Shown here: one piece after another, positions 47,433-58,042 of the stretch
Numbering within the stretch: position 1 is the first letter of the stretch
Layout: the number at the start of each line of letters is the position of its first letter
Assembly (NCBI GenBank): GCA_914767715.1
Contig: OU612069.1
Location: 13,575,387-13,639,386, forward strand
Length of the DNA stretch: 64,000 nucleotides
Direction of reading: 5' to 3'
Origin: Membranipora membranacea
Lineage: Eukaryota; Bryozoa; Gymnolaemata; Cheilostomatida; Membraniporidae
Translations under genes and position numbers: made by a program
Notes under the pieces: model-generated
Databases searched by the model: none
What the model saw: only the letters and a program-made list of their open reading frames with translations
What the model was told of the DNA's origin: nothing

Positions 47433-48170
47433 TCTACAAAAAATCAAAATAGAATTAGAAATCCATAATATAATATTATATAATCTTACATGGTGTTCAT
47501 GATGCATTTGAATGTGTTGGATTAGTATTTCTTTCATATTTTGCGCTGACAACAATAATGACAAATACCACAGATTGCCTTGTGCTTATCAATGCTACTG
47601 CACCACTATGAAACACATATGCCCTCTCTCACTGTATTATTCAGTGTTGTTATGTTATGTAACTCGCCAGTGGTCCCTAGTTAGTATTAACAAAATCCTT
47701 AATGCCTGAGATTGCATAATTTGTTTGTTTAGATGATCAATGCTTGACACATTGTGATTGAGGGGCAATTAGCAAGACACTCTCTTGATCTGCAATAAAT
47801 TTGTGGTCATTATTGCCTACAGTTTCAACTTTGTCTTTTCCCTTATATATATACTTTTATTCGCAACCAAGGTCATCTCATTCGAAATTTTTTGCACTCA
47901 GTGCCAGAAAAAAAAATTGAAACAAAGAGTAGAAACAGAAAGGAAATAATATCAACAATGATGTTTGTCATATCGATAATATACGGTTGAGTAGTAATGT
48001 TTTGAATCAACTCACTACAGCGCCATTGTTGACATTTTTGTGTGGGCTTACTTTCTTTTTTCACAAACATATCACACAGGACAAACAACTCAAATCCAAC
48101 TCTCAAATCATCTGAAAGTTAATCCCAATGCAGACAGGCCATATGTGTATACCTATGACTGGTTACTTAC

Positions 48171-48255
48171 TTGTATGTTGGTGATGTAGATGCTCTGTTG
48201 CTGGTTAACTTCTAAGAGATCAGTGCTTACATCAATTCTTCCTCAGCTTTTTATA
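48171..48255 (-). promoter_or_regulatory. TATA promoter and non-coding first exon of peptide gene B
   Basis: On the minus strand TATAAAAA occupies 48255-48248. A transcript starting about 25-30 bases downstream would give a 5' exon ending at 48171 with a strong donor (ATACAA then gtaagtaa), which splices to the acceptor just before the ATG at 47432. The identical arrangement is in copy 2 (TATA at 61286-61279, donor at 61202). Confidence 0.6.
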
Positions 48256-48499
48256 CTTCTTTGTATCCTGTTTGACATCCTTTAGGAAGCAATTATGAGC
48301 TATAATTTATGTGTTATATATGTTTTCCCCAACTTAAAAACATAAACAACATAGCTCATAAAAAATGAGGAGGAAGGACAGACAATTTAATTAGCATTGT
48401 CATTTGTGATTATAAACTGAAGTTATGAATTTGTACATTAAGAAATGGGACCATCATGAGCGGCAACAATGATGATTAATGTACAGGGCCTGTACTGCT

Positions 48500-48985
48500 T
48501 CAAACGCTCATTTGGCTCATTAAATTTGTTGAAAGAAACAGTATGGAAAGAAAATCATAATCGTTATGAAGTTCCGGCCATTCAAGGTCCAAGTATTTAT
48601 ATACTTTTATGTGGGTATTATATTCAGGGTAATAATCCGAACAGGATTCACATAGTGATAATATTATCGGCAGTGTGAAGTTGTTTTTGGGAAGGGCCAA
48701 CTAATCAAATGAAAATGACACAACCATTATGGTGGACTGGCCATTTTCAAGGTCCAAGTATTTTTATACTTTCATATGTGTATGTATTTAGGGTAATAAT
48801 CCAAACATGAGCTGTCTAGCTGGTACAATCCATTTAACATACATGACTCACATAGAGATAATAATTATCAACGGCAGTTATTTTTGGCAGTGTTAAGTTA
48901 TTTTTGGGAAGGGCCAACTAAGCAAATGAAAATGACAAAACCATAAAGTCGGACCGGCCATTTTCAGTGCCAAGTATTTATATAA
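48500..48985. repeat. Tandem repeat of about 210 bp, a little over two units
   Basis: GGGAAGGGCCAACTAATCAA, GGCCATT, GGTCCAAGTATTT and AGGGTAATAATCC recur in order. The equivalent place in copy 2 (about 61560-61860) has fewer units. Confidence 0.6.
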
Positions 48986-49673
48986 ATATATATCACAGAG
49001 TAAGGATATACAGAGGGGACAGTTCAATGATAGTTATAGTGCCTGCGGTTTTTGATTCACTGGGGGAAAATTGTGCACAGCTGGATGCCAAAAACTCATT
49101 ATCTCTATATGTTATAATGCCATTTTTCTTGGAGACATCCCTACCTTTGATGGGCCATAATTCATTCTGTATTTATCCTAAAGACTGATTTCCAACTTTG
49201 TTGGAATGTCCAAGCTTCAAGCTATACACCAAATAATCCAGGTTTTTGAAATGAGTTTTGTCATATACATTTACATGTGACAATTGATAGACGGCTGGTC
49301 ATCAAAATTAGGAAATGTCCGTGCATTGACCTAAGCCCTATGTAAATCTATATGATAAAACTCACTTTAAAAACCTGGATTACTCATAGCCTATGTATCC
49401 TAGCAAAATATGACAATAATATGGTGTATAGCTCGAAGATTGGACATTTCAGAAAAGTTAGAAATCAGTCTTTAGGATAAATACAGAATGAATTATGACC
49501 TATCAAAGGTGGCTATGTCTGCATGACAAAACTCCACTGTAACTTATATATATTCTGAAATTGGCAGGTGGCCAGATTGATGAATTTTCCCCCAGTGGAT
49601 AAAAACCGCAGGCACAATAACGATCATTGAAGTGTCCCCTCTGCTTATCCTTACTCTGTGATGTATATATATA
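48980..49673. mobile_element. Large foldback element present only in copy 1
   Basis: Left arm TCACAGAGTAAGGATA, CAGAGGGGACA, GTGCCTGCGGTTTTTGATTC pairs with right arm (AAAAACCGCAGGCAC, TGTCCCCTCTG, TATCCTTACTCTGTGA). Arms exceed 150 bp and are flanked by TATATA. No coding content. Copy 2 lacks it, so it probably inserted after the duplication. Confidence 0.7.
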
Positions 49674-49844
49674 GTTTCAATTTAACCGGCAAGTTATTTG
49701 GTTAGATATGAAATCTTTCAACAACTGTTTCTTTATCACTGTGTTTCCCATGCACATCTTGAGCTCAAGCTGAATTGTCACAATATGCATTCATGTCATT
49801 CATGTCAATGTTTTAAGATCGAGATGAAACTTCAGAAACATCTG

Positions 49845-50080
49845 CTGACACCGGGACACGAACCCGGGCCTAGACAATGCCTTAGATGATAACCACTCGG
49901 CCACGCTAGCTCGCTGTACTTCAAAAAGCTCAATGTGAACTGAGCCTACAGTCTCAGCGCGAACCAGAAGGTATTCCCTGGATTGAACAGCCTCAAAATT
50001 AGCTCAGGTCGACCTATAGAACTATTTGTGTATGGCAGTCTCTAGGTAGCGCTTCTCATTCTGTAGAACCCTGGCTAAGT
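49845..50080 (-). mobile_element. tRNA-derived SINE-like repeat, copy 1
   Basis: On the minus strand a tRNA-like head reads GTGGCCGAGTGGTTATC (A box) and, about 30 bases on, GGGTTCGTGTCCCGG (B box and T arm). No full cloverleaf or anticodon arm can be built, so it is not called a tRNA gene. The remainder to 50080 is shared with 62095-62348. Confidence 0.55.
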
Positions 50081-51089
50081 ATCGAAAGTCACTATTAAAC
50101 TACTGCTGCCACGCATGCAAATTTGTGCTCATTTAATTCTGCATAGCTCCAAGATAATTAATTGAGACTTAAATCTCATAATTGTCACCTAATGGGCAAA
50201 TAATTTGCACAAACTGATCTTCATAATCAGGGCATGAAATCTATGCACCAGCTTATGACGTCACCTGTTGTGGTAGATAATTAATTTCATACCCTAATTT
50301 TGACAATCGGCTTGTGCAAATTAATTGCTCATCATGTGACAATGCTGAGGTTGCAGCCTCATTTTATTAGTTTTGAGCTATACAGAATTCTATAAGCACA
50401 CATTTGGCTGTGTGGCAGCAGTGGTTAAAGTTGTCAAAGTCATGCAACTGATAAATGATCATGAATATCTTGCCGAAGCATTAAAAATTTAAAATAAAAC
50501 GTATGCGCCTTTTTCTTAAGCCGTATAGGTTATAAAAATATATAAACATGATAAACCAAATCTTGTTGGGGGGGGAGACAACTTTTCAAGTTGTTGACTA
50601 AGCAAGCGCACATAACTGCACTTACACTAGTACTTACACTTGCATGACACACTCACTCTACCCAAGAAATTTCCTGAAAGGATTGAAGTTAGCACAAGCA
50701 TAGGTTTCTCGAGTCAAAACTGGGTCCCATACGGACTTGCCACTATCCATACATGGTTATTGCCTACCCTCTTTTCAGACACTTCAATGCTTTGCTCTTA
50801 ACTGTGATAGCTTATGATACTGTAAAGGCTGGCAACTAAATAGTATGCTGATGATGCGGATATGCTGTGTTACTAGCTAATTTCTTTTTTTATATTTCTT
50901 TGCCATCCTGTTGGATATCTTTTATGCGATAATTGATTGGTTCTTATTTGTATTTAATGTAAGTTTCTACAATTTAAACATATATGAATCATAACAAAGT
51001 GTTAGAGGAAGCAAAATGGAATTGATGTCATGATCATTAAGGCCATTTCCCAGTGCCCCGTATTTATATTTTACTTCCTTCAACCATTG
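50081..51089. other. Spacer left of the Harbinger element, with a decayed third copy of the gene B promoter region
   Basis: Positions about 50840-51065 resemble 48180-48990. GATGATGCGGATATGCTGTG then TTATATTTCTTTGCCATCCT parallel the gene B 5' exon and TATA area, and GGCCATTTCCCAGTGCC then GTATTTATATT parallels the sequence upstream of it. No coding exon of B was found beside it. A poly-G run is at 50569-50577. Confidence 0.4.
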
Positions 51090-51092
51090 TTA

Positions 51093-51144
51093 AGCTGCGT
51101 TTACACTTCCGACAAATCGGCTAATAGTAACAACTCCGACACAG
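51093..51144 (+). repeat. Harbinger left terminal inverted repeat
   Basis: Starts AGCTGCGTTTACACTTCCGA and ends AACTCCGACACAG; preceded by the target site TTA. Confidence 0.9.
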
Positions 51145-52440
51145 ATTATGAATCTGCTCTATAATCGTTGTCTGTCAACATGTCAACGATACGCTATTTA
51201 CACACTGATCATGCCTAACTGATTTCAACACAAACTTCCAACTCAACTTGTCTCTGATTGGCTAGTGAGACAACTAGTGGGTTTATGCAGTAGTAGTATT
51301 AGCTTGTTAGTAATTCATAGCTGGAGAGTGGAGACTGGAGACTCCTTCACTAGTCTCCCTAGTTGAAAGGCTACTGTTGTGCCCCTGCAGACTGAGACTG
51401 ACAGAGAGTCATGTATAATGATTCATCATCTGATGAATATGTTATAATAGCAGCAGCAGCAATAACTGTTATAACAGCGGTACAAGTTGCTGCTAAGGAC
51501 AAGGAAAGGGTGAGAGAAATATAATTAATATATAATATATCATCATGATCATCATTACTTACACTCATGTACCCCCAGATCCACGCACAGCACAGACAGC
51601 CTGGAACCAACAGGTCAGAGGCTGTCTGTTCACCCACTCCACACCACCCCATTCCATGTACGGACTATGAAGCCCGCAGGGAAACAACGGTGAGTCAACC
51701 ACGCGCAAACTGGTGGCGCTCAAGAGTGGGGCTATGTTTAATAGTAATAATGTCTATGGTTATATATCATGTTAATATATACTATACTGTAATACTATAT
51801 TATCTATGAATCACAGCGTAGACTCGGAATTGCTATAGTCATTCATTTTTTAGGCATGCAAGTGATATGAGAAAAGGAAAGCTGTGGGAGGGGGCAATCA
51901 CATCGAGTAGACACACTCAAGGGGCCTTGGTACCTAAACTTATTCGAGATACCACAACAGACAACCTTGCCGACAATCGAGTTGGAAGATTTCGAAACTA
52001 CTTCCGTCTTAATACGACTGAATTTAATTATGTGCTGGACAAAATAAGTCCGTTAATACAAAAACAGAACACAGAGATGAGGGAGTGTATACACCCTGAA
52101 ATGCGACTCGTGGTGACGCTGCGGTACCTGGCTACCGGATCGTCGATCACGTCCCTGCATTATGAGTGGTGCGTGTCAGTAGCAAGCTTGTCATCTATAA
52201 TACCGGAAACATGTGCAGCCATCTATGACAGTCTGAAGCATGAGCTTCTTTCAACCCCGACTGCCGTGGACGAATGGCTGGCGATCTCCAATACTTTCGA
52301 GGAAAATTGGAATTTCCATAATGCGACAGGTTGGTGTACTAAGGTTCTAAATCTCGTTGTACTCATTTAGTGCAATGTTATACTCCTTTTATACCCATTA
52401 TTATACTCATATTTATACTCATAAAATCCACTGTTGTTAT

Positions 52441-52745
52441 ATCAGACCATGGTTAATCCTATCAAGTCATAATAATTCATATCAGGTCATACTAAGTCAT
52501 ATCAGACCATGCTAAATTTCATACCAGGTCATAATAGTTCATATCAGGTCATAATAAGTCATAAATCATACCAGGTCATAATCATTCATATCAGGTTATA
52601 CTATAATGTCAGACCTTGCTAAATTTCATACCAATTCATAATAATTCATATCAGGACATAGGCCTACTAGGTCATATCATACCATGTTAAATCATACCAA
52701 GTAATACTCATTCCTATCAAGTCATACTAAGTCAATCATACCTTG
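52441..52745. repeat. Degenerate minisatellite in a transposase intron
   Basis: About 12-14 imperfect units of around 20 bp built on TCATATCAGGTCATAATAAG variants. Confidence 0.75.
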
Positions 52746-53327
52746 TCAATGCAGAGACATTAAATGCGCATAGCGCGAACAATTTTGGGGGTCTTTTTAC
52801 ACCAGAAATGTATGTCATATTAAACTGTGACATTGAATTCATTTGAAAATTAAAAATAATTAATTTTTGAGGTTGGGCGGTCTTTTAATTTGGTGTGACA
52901 TTATTTATGTAAGTGTGTGATTATAGGAGCAATCGACGGGAAACATTTTTGGTGACAACTAAGCCATACAATGCCGGCTCTGAATACCACAACTACAAAG
53001 GTCAGGAATCGATCATACTAATGGCCCTTTGCGACGCCAATTACAGGTGCGTAATTTTAATACAATGCCAAGCCTCGCCTCAGCCCCGCTGAGAGAGTAG
53101 TTTCGCTTGTCCTGTGACGGAGGGGGTGGACAACCTTATTTATATATTGACCATAGTGCTATGGCTTAGCTGGTGTAGTTTGAATGACCCGTTTGGTTGG
53201 TCAGGCTGCTCATTATTTATTATATTATTTCCAAGCCCATTTTATACAATATTATACAACCATGACTTGGAAAGTTGTACTGTTAATTTTGCACATGCGC
53301 ATGGTGATTCGAGAGCGGTTCTTTGCA

Positions 53328-53448
53328 GCCCTCAGACTGAAAATCGGGGAGTTGTGGCACCTGGTTATCATCAACTACTCTACTCTTTTGAAGAGGAGAG
53401 GAGTTGATAGCAATGTGCCACAATTCCTCCGATTTGCAGTCTGAGGGC
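53328..53448. mobile_element. Small foldback element nested in the transposase gene
   Basis: GCCCTCAGACTGAAAATCGG with GGAGTTGTGGCAC is answered by GTGCCACAATTCCTCCGATT and TGCAGTCTGAGGGC. It lies in the intron between 53046 and 53549. Confidence 0.65.
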
Positions 53449-54163
53449 TTGTACTATGATAACGGCAGTAGGAAAACAATATAAAAATATATGCTGGAAA
53501 GCTGTGCTATTTTTATGGCATTGATTTGATACCCAATTCTTTTTGCAGTTTCACATTTGTCGATATCGGAGCGCAGGGAAGAGCTTGCGATGGAGGAGTA
53601 TATGCTCGGTGTTCTTTAGACAGAGCAATACAGAATGGGGTCATTCAGTTGCCCCAAGATCGTAAGCTGGCAGGCTTTGACACAGCGTTGCCTTACTGTA
53701 TGTTAGGAGACGAAGAGTTTCCATTAAAACCCTATCTCATGAGACCGTACCCGCAAAGAGTCCGGAACAAGCAGAAACGTGTAAGTTTTCTAGCATGTAA
53801 AGCTTTGATCGTATTCATCAAAGCCAATCAAACTACCTGTTTTCGTTTACTTTTGGATGGTCTGTTTTTTATAGTTTTAATCTAGCAAGAACCCGACTCC
53901 TGTCATCTTATCCAACTCTTCAAAAATTTCAACCGCTAGTTCTAATTCTAAATCGTCTTCACTTATAGATTTTCAACTACCGATTGTCACGGTGCAGACG
54001 GCTCATTGAGAATGCGTTCGGGATTTTATCATCAACCTGGAGGATTTTATATCGCAGGATCGATATTGAACCTGACAAAGTTAAAGTCTTAGCTCTAGCG
54101 TGCTGCTGCTTACATAATCTTGTCAGGTAGCTAAACAAAGCTTATTACCACTAGGCTCGGGCT

Positions 54164-54213
54164 GCCCACGACCGGACTGCTATCATGGCCATGGTAGCAG
54201 TCCGGTCGTGGGC
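54164..54213. repeat. Perfect 19 bp inverted repeat with palindromic centre
   Basis: GCCCACGACCGGACTGCTA (54164-54182) is exactly complementary to TAGCAGTCCGGTCGTGGGC (54195-54213). The 12-base centre TCATGGCCATGG is itself nearly palindromic. It lies in the last transposase intron. Confidence 0.85.
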
Positions 54214-55494
54214 ATTGAAAGACGAAATAATTTGACAATACCAAAACTTGAGTCAAAATTACTGTTTTTGTTTTAGATTTTAGCAGTATTTTCTTTTGTT
54301 CGTTCAGGAAATCAAAGTCGGAGAACCAGACGCAGAGCCGAGGGAAACAGCTACAGATGATGCTCTGCCTTCTAACGGAGATAGGCCTTGTGGAAGAGCG
54401 TCTGACATAAGGGAAAGCATTTGTGACTATGTTAATGGTGTTGGGGCTGTGCCTTGGCAGAACAGGATGGCCAATGTTGACGATTAGGCTGATGAGTGTT
54501 ACATTAGGGATTAACTCCTGTTAGTTGGTTGCGAATTTTGTTTTAATTTTAAGAAGCATGTTAACACATTATCCTTTATTTTATTAAAGATTTATAAAAC
54601 CTATAAAAATAAAACAGCGTTAACTTCGAAAACCACAAACAGTTATCAGCTTTAGGTTTGAGATCCACATGGAGTATCGAGTAAAATGTTTAACATCACA
54701 AATTTTATAACCAATAAAATAAAAATGTTTGCTAAGAAAAATAAAAATAAAACGGCTTTGATTTCAACAAAACAACAAACAGTTGTATGCTTTCCGCTTG
54801 ATATTCGAGTAGGCATACCAAGTATAATGTCTAAAGTAAAATGTAGGGTCTAGTGGTACCAATTCGCAGGAACGTTGTACGGAGAACTTGGAGAACTGAT
54901 ACTCGATAATGTAGTGAAGTCTCCGGTGATATCTGAAGACATCTGTTGCTGACGCTGCATGGTTTCAGCAGGCCTATTTGGTATCAGACTAGCGTGATTG
55001 TTTGATTGCAAGATGGCAGGGCGGCGCTGTGTGACAGGGGCGAAAATTCAACCTGACTTATTGACTCCTGGATCTTTAACATTGCTGTACTCCTTAGGAA
55101 GTTTGTCGGCAGATTTCTCACCTGCCCAGCAATCATGAACCCAAAATGATCATATTGACCCGTAGCCTTTCGACTGGCTTTGGTGTCAACCAATGTTTTA
55201 AGAGTGTTTGAAACGTCACCCATCACGTTGGTTTGGTCCACAGTGTCAATGTGTCGTTTTCTTCCTCTGATACTATTTACGGTAGAATATTCTTTCTGAG
55301 CGCTTCTGCGAGCTCGGATACCATCATTTTGAAAAGCCGCTGCCGGACTGGCATTTGCTGATCTGCTTGATACGTCACATTGTCATCATCGCCAGCACCA
55401 TCCTGAAAAGCATAAACAAGTGTTATTTGGTAACCGCCCTCCACATATCCATTAATTGAAAGATGTCCTACGAAGACACAGACATGGAAACGTA

Positions 55495-55790
55495 GACACA
55501 TACATAGACATAGACATATATTCAGACATAGAAAAATATAGACATAAACATAGACAAAGATCCTACATTATACATATATAAATAGACCGACTTAGACATA
55601 TACATTGTGTATAGAGCTTGGGACATATACAGACATATAGATAAACATAGACATAGTCATAGACAGGCATATAAATATACTATGTGTTATGTTATCAGCC
55701 TAGCTGGGATTGTTGGGAGTGTGAGATGGCATGGCAGTGTGTGACTGGCGATATATACATTACACATACATAGACAGACATATAAATAGA
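55495..55790. repeat. Degenerate (CATAGA)n microsatellite
   Basis: Many interrupted copies of ACATAGACATA within the intron of the MADF-like gene. Confidence 0.8.
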
Positions 55791-56172
55791 CGTAGACAGC
55801 CACACGTGGCGGCTATTTCTCGTAAATACAAATACATCGGTGTGAAAGTACCTCTTCATGCTGATGTTGGTTGTTATTATCCCCGATTATAGATCCTTCC
55901 ATGTTGTCATCAACATCCACTATTGGGGCCATTAAGTTTAGCTCCTGATAAAAGGGCCATGAAGGTGTATATGTTTCTTGGGTACTACTGCCACTCTTTT
56001 TAGAATCATTCACCTTTGTCCGCTCCTGTCTGTAGTATGTACGGATATTGGTATACTTTGCTTTACAGAGCTGAACTGCAACAAACAAAACACTATATCA
56101 TAACGTTGAGATTGAAGCATACGGCCACGTGAACGGACTTCCCACGCTCGAACTACTGGCTGACACTAAGGA

Positions 56173-56208
56173 GTTACATCTAGATGTAACTTTACATCTA
56201 GATGTAAC
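56173..56208. repeat. Tandem pair of palindromes TTACATCTAGATGTAA
   Basis: GTTACATCTAGATGTAAC (56173-56190) is a perfect 18 bp palindrome, followed immediately by TTACATCTAGATGTAA (56192-56207), also perfect. It is inside the Harbinger element, upstream (minus sense) of the second MADF exon. Confidence 0.85.
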
Positions 56209-56303
56209 TCTGTTCTGGCCCCCCACCCCTGCCAGCAGTTGGAGCGCGGGCACTGGGCATTTTATTGTTTCAAATTCAAATTGAATTAAAATAATCACCA
56301 TTT

Positions 56304-56336
56304 ATTATATATATATATATATATATTATATTATAT
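56304..56336. repeat. (TA)n microsatellite
   Basis: A pure TA run followed by a TATTATAT variant, within the Harbinger element. Confidence 0.85.
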
Positions 56337-56450
56337 GTTGATGTTGTTGTATCTAATATTGTGGGGGTTTGCATGAAAAGTAACTCCTTGGTTCCCCCTT
56401 GGTTACATTTGAATTTGATGGGATGTGCCCATGCCCCCTGTGTGGACTCC

Positions 56451-56509
56451 CTACACTAGGACTGCTGGCCCCGCCCCAACTGTCCGATGGCCAGTCCTAG
56501 TGCAGGCAG
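56451..56509. repeat. Imperfect hairpin within the Harbinger element
   Basis: CTACACTAGGACTGCTGGCC at the left pairs with GGCCAGTCCTAGTGCAGGCA at the right across about 18 GC-rich bases. Confidence 0.6.
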
Positions 56510-56938
56510 TCTCTATGGAAATAACAATAGATAACATTAAAAAAGGCATGTATGTTTATTTATTTATTTACTTATAATATTTACTTACTAGTGGATTTCA
56601 TTGCCACAGCAAGAGCTCTGTATTCGTCTTTGGCTTTTTTGTGGTGGTCAGGTAATATATGATTCCATATATTGACCAGATGCTCAAGTTGTTTGATGAA
56701 TTCACCAGTATCAACATATTTTAATAAATTTTTAACTTCTCCCTGGGCCACAACTTTATTGACATCTTCCATCTTGTCTGCCAAGTAACCCAGCACTGAA
56801 TAACTGCTGCGCTGTTATTGGCTGAACCATTCATAATCGTTAAGATTTGTTGTTCACTTGTGACATTGCCACAAGTGAGCGATTATGAACAATACAGATT
56901 TAAACACCGATTTAAACACGGTCAGTCAATTCGGTGAC

Positions 56939-56994
56939 CTGTGTCGGAGTTGTTATTATTAGCCGATTTGTCGGACGGACCTGTAAACACAGCT
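56939..56994 (-). repeat. Harbinger right terminal inverted repeat
   Basis: Read on the minus strand it starts AGCTGTGTTTACAGGTCCGT and contains CCGACAAATCGGCTAATAAT and ACTCCGACACAG; followed on + by the target site TTA. Confidence 0.9.
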
Positions 56995-57062
56995 TTATAA
57001 GATCTTTGTCTTAATTTTATCATTGAAAAGACATAATACGTCCCATAAAAACTGACTACATA

Positions 57063-57540
57063 CATACATGAATCATTCAACCGAGAAAATGTTGCTATCT
57101 GTGCTGCAACAATGGAAAATTGAACTTGACCAATCCACTCCATGTTACATTGGAGCCTTATCCCTAGATGTCCGAAAAGCATTTGATACAAACAACTCCT
57201 TTGGGACACATTTTGGCAAATCATCTCTCTTATATCTGCTGCACAATTTCAGACTGAAATGCAAAACGGCTGACAGCCTACTATCTTCTAACTAATACTT
57301 TTGATAATAATCGTGACAAGAACAGTAATTTTTTACATATATATATATCATTATCTTTTTCTATAAAGCCATGTGTAACTTACTTTCTCATTTCTAGAAC
57401 ATTGTCATTCATTTGTGAATAACCCCTTTTTTTTGTATTTAGCTGTGTGTAGAGGTCAACAAGTTACTTTTTAACTACTTTGTTATCTGTAAACTTTCTA
57501 GAAAACCTCTTTAAACAAATAAATAAATAATATATATTAT
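57063..57540 (+). mobile_element. LINE fragment with reverse-transcriptase remnant
   Basis: An open stretch 57068-57295 contains HSTEKMLLSVLQQW then LSLDVRKAFDT, the form of the conserved 'LDLSKAFDT' block of non-LTR retrotransposon reverse transcriptases. It then jumps to a C-terminal-like FRLKCKT. The 3' part matches the fragment at 42258-42356 and ends in AAATAAATAAATAA. It is internally deleted and inactive. It lies just right of the Harbinger element. Confidence 0.7.
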
Positions 57541-57990
57541 CGGATATAAGAAAAAAACCATCAAAATTATCATAAGGTCATTTCCATTCAGCTTTGTAAA
57601 TTTTTTTATTTTATTTAATTAATAACCCTTCATAGGGAGCAAGACGTCTAATACAAATATTTTAAATTATGAAAATTTATGCCTGAAGATTTATTTTATC
57701 AATTTGTTTTTCTTATTTGGGAAGTCAAACAGGATGGCCACGAAGTATATAAAGCTTATGCAGCATTTATTTTGGCACAGATCTTTCTGACGTTACAGCA
57801 TCAACACACCACATCTATATCTTCATCATTAAAGTGAGTTACCAGTCAGTACAATATCACAAACCTTCAACCTAATCAGTGTGGTCATATTGATATGCTG
57901 TTGTTTCATTAGTATATAAAAATCTATAAGATTTATCAATCTAAAGTCATCACTAATATAAGATGGTTTTACAAATTGTCGTTCCAATCA
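57541..57990 (+). promoter_or_regulatory. TATA promoter and non-coding first exon for peptide gene A, copy 2 only
   Basis: TATATAAA occupies 57746-57753. A start about 25-30 bases on would give a 5' exon ending at 57833 (CATTAAA then gtgagt), which can splice to the acceptor at 58041 just before the ATG. Its leader (CAGCATCAACACACCACATC) is similar in style to that of gene B (CAGAGCATCTACATCACC). No counterpart is seen in front of copy 1. Confidence 0.5.
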
Positions 57991-58042
57991 TGATAAGGTG
58001 CAAGGCTGCATTATATTCTTTTGATTACTTTGTTTTTTTAGA

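Larger units (their letters stand above)
44675..50080. repeat. Segmental duplication, copy 1 (peptide genes A and B)
   Basis: Matches 57991-62348 in the same orientation at high identity by eye, in three blocks: 44675-46234, 46973 to about 48985, and about 49675-50080. Between the blocks, copy 1 has different sequence at 46235-46972 and extra material at about 48720-49674. The duplication carries gene A (+), gene B (-), their introns with embedded repeats, and a tRNA-like repeat at the right end. Confidence 0.9.
51411..54487 (+). pseudogene. Harbinger transposase (HARBI1-like), frame-broken
   Basis: DDE transposase of the PIF/Harbinger superfamily. Likely exons are 51411-51509 (MYNDSSSDEY, Ala-rich), 51579-51689, 51854-52329, 52927-53046, 53549-53780, 53969-54126 and 54308-54487. 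Family landmarks are FRNYFRLNTTEFNYVLDKI, RLVVTLRYLATGSSITSL, AIDGKH (first catalytic Asp), SFTFVDIGAQGRACDGGVY (second Asp), [18 protein letters not shown] (catalytic Glu region), CCCLHNLV, and the C-terminal IRESICDYV with VPWQ. In exon 4, a run of five Ts at 52946-52950 is one short: AIDGKHF runs into a stop while the matching continuation ([15 protein letters not shown]) is in the next frame. The junctions into 51854 and 54308 also do not keep phase with the best splice sites. It is therefore probably inactive. Confidence 0.82.
54984..56796 (-). pseudogene. Harbinger MADF/Myb-like accessory protein, frame-broken
   Basis: Harbinger elements carry a second gene for a Myb/SANT- or MADF-type DNA-binding protein that helps bring the transposase to the DNA. 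Exons on the minus strand are 56796-56589, 56075-55852 and one starting at about 55410. The MADF domain spans the first junction: FIKQLEHLVNIWNHILPDHH, then CKAKYTNIRTYYRQE, SKKSGS and SWPFYQELNLM. The third exon (DGAGDDDNVTYQ) runs to a stop at 55277, while a continuation in another frame (GRKRHIDTVDQ, then HFGFMIAGQVRNLP and AMLKIQESISQVEF, like a C-terminal BESS-type helix pair) extends to 54984. A frameshift near 55300-55340 is the simplest reading. Confidence 0.65.
51093..56994. mobile_element. PIF/Harbinger DNA transposon, nearly complete (5.9 kb)
   Basis: The terminal inverted repeats are 51093-51144 and 56939-56994. Both outer ends begin AGCTGYGTTTAC and both share CCGACAAATCGGCTAAT and AACAACTCCGACACAG; the right one has 4-5 extra bases. 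A TTA trinucleotide flanks each end (51090-51092 and 56995-56997), the expected 3 bp Harbinger target duplication. Inside are a HARBI1-type transposase gene on + and a MADF/Myb-like gene on -, facing each other, which is the standard two-gene layout of the superfamily. Frame breaks in both genes suggest the copy is no longer autonomous. Confidence 0.92.

Noticed and set aside
49845-49915. tRNA gene on the minus strand
   Set aside because: A- and B-box-like sequences are present, but no acceptor stem or anticodon arm can be formed, and it recurs as part of a longer repeat at 62095.
53114-53444. Two overlapping open frames of 86-97 codons within the Harbinger element
   Set aside because: They fall in the intron between transposase exons 53046 and 53549 and overlap a foldback repeat.
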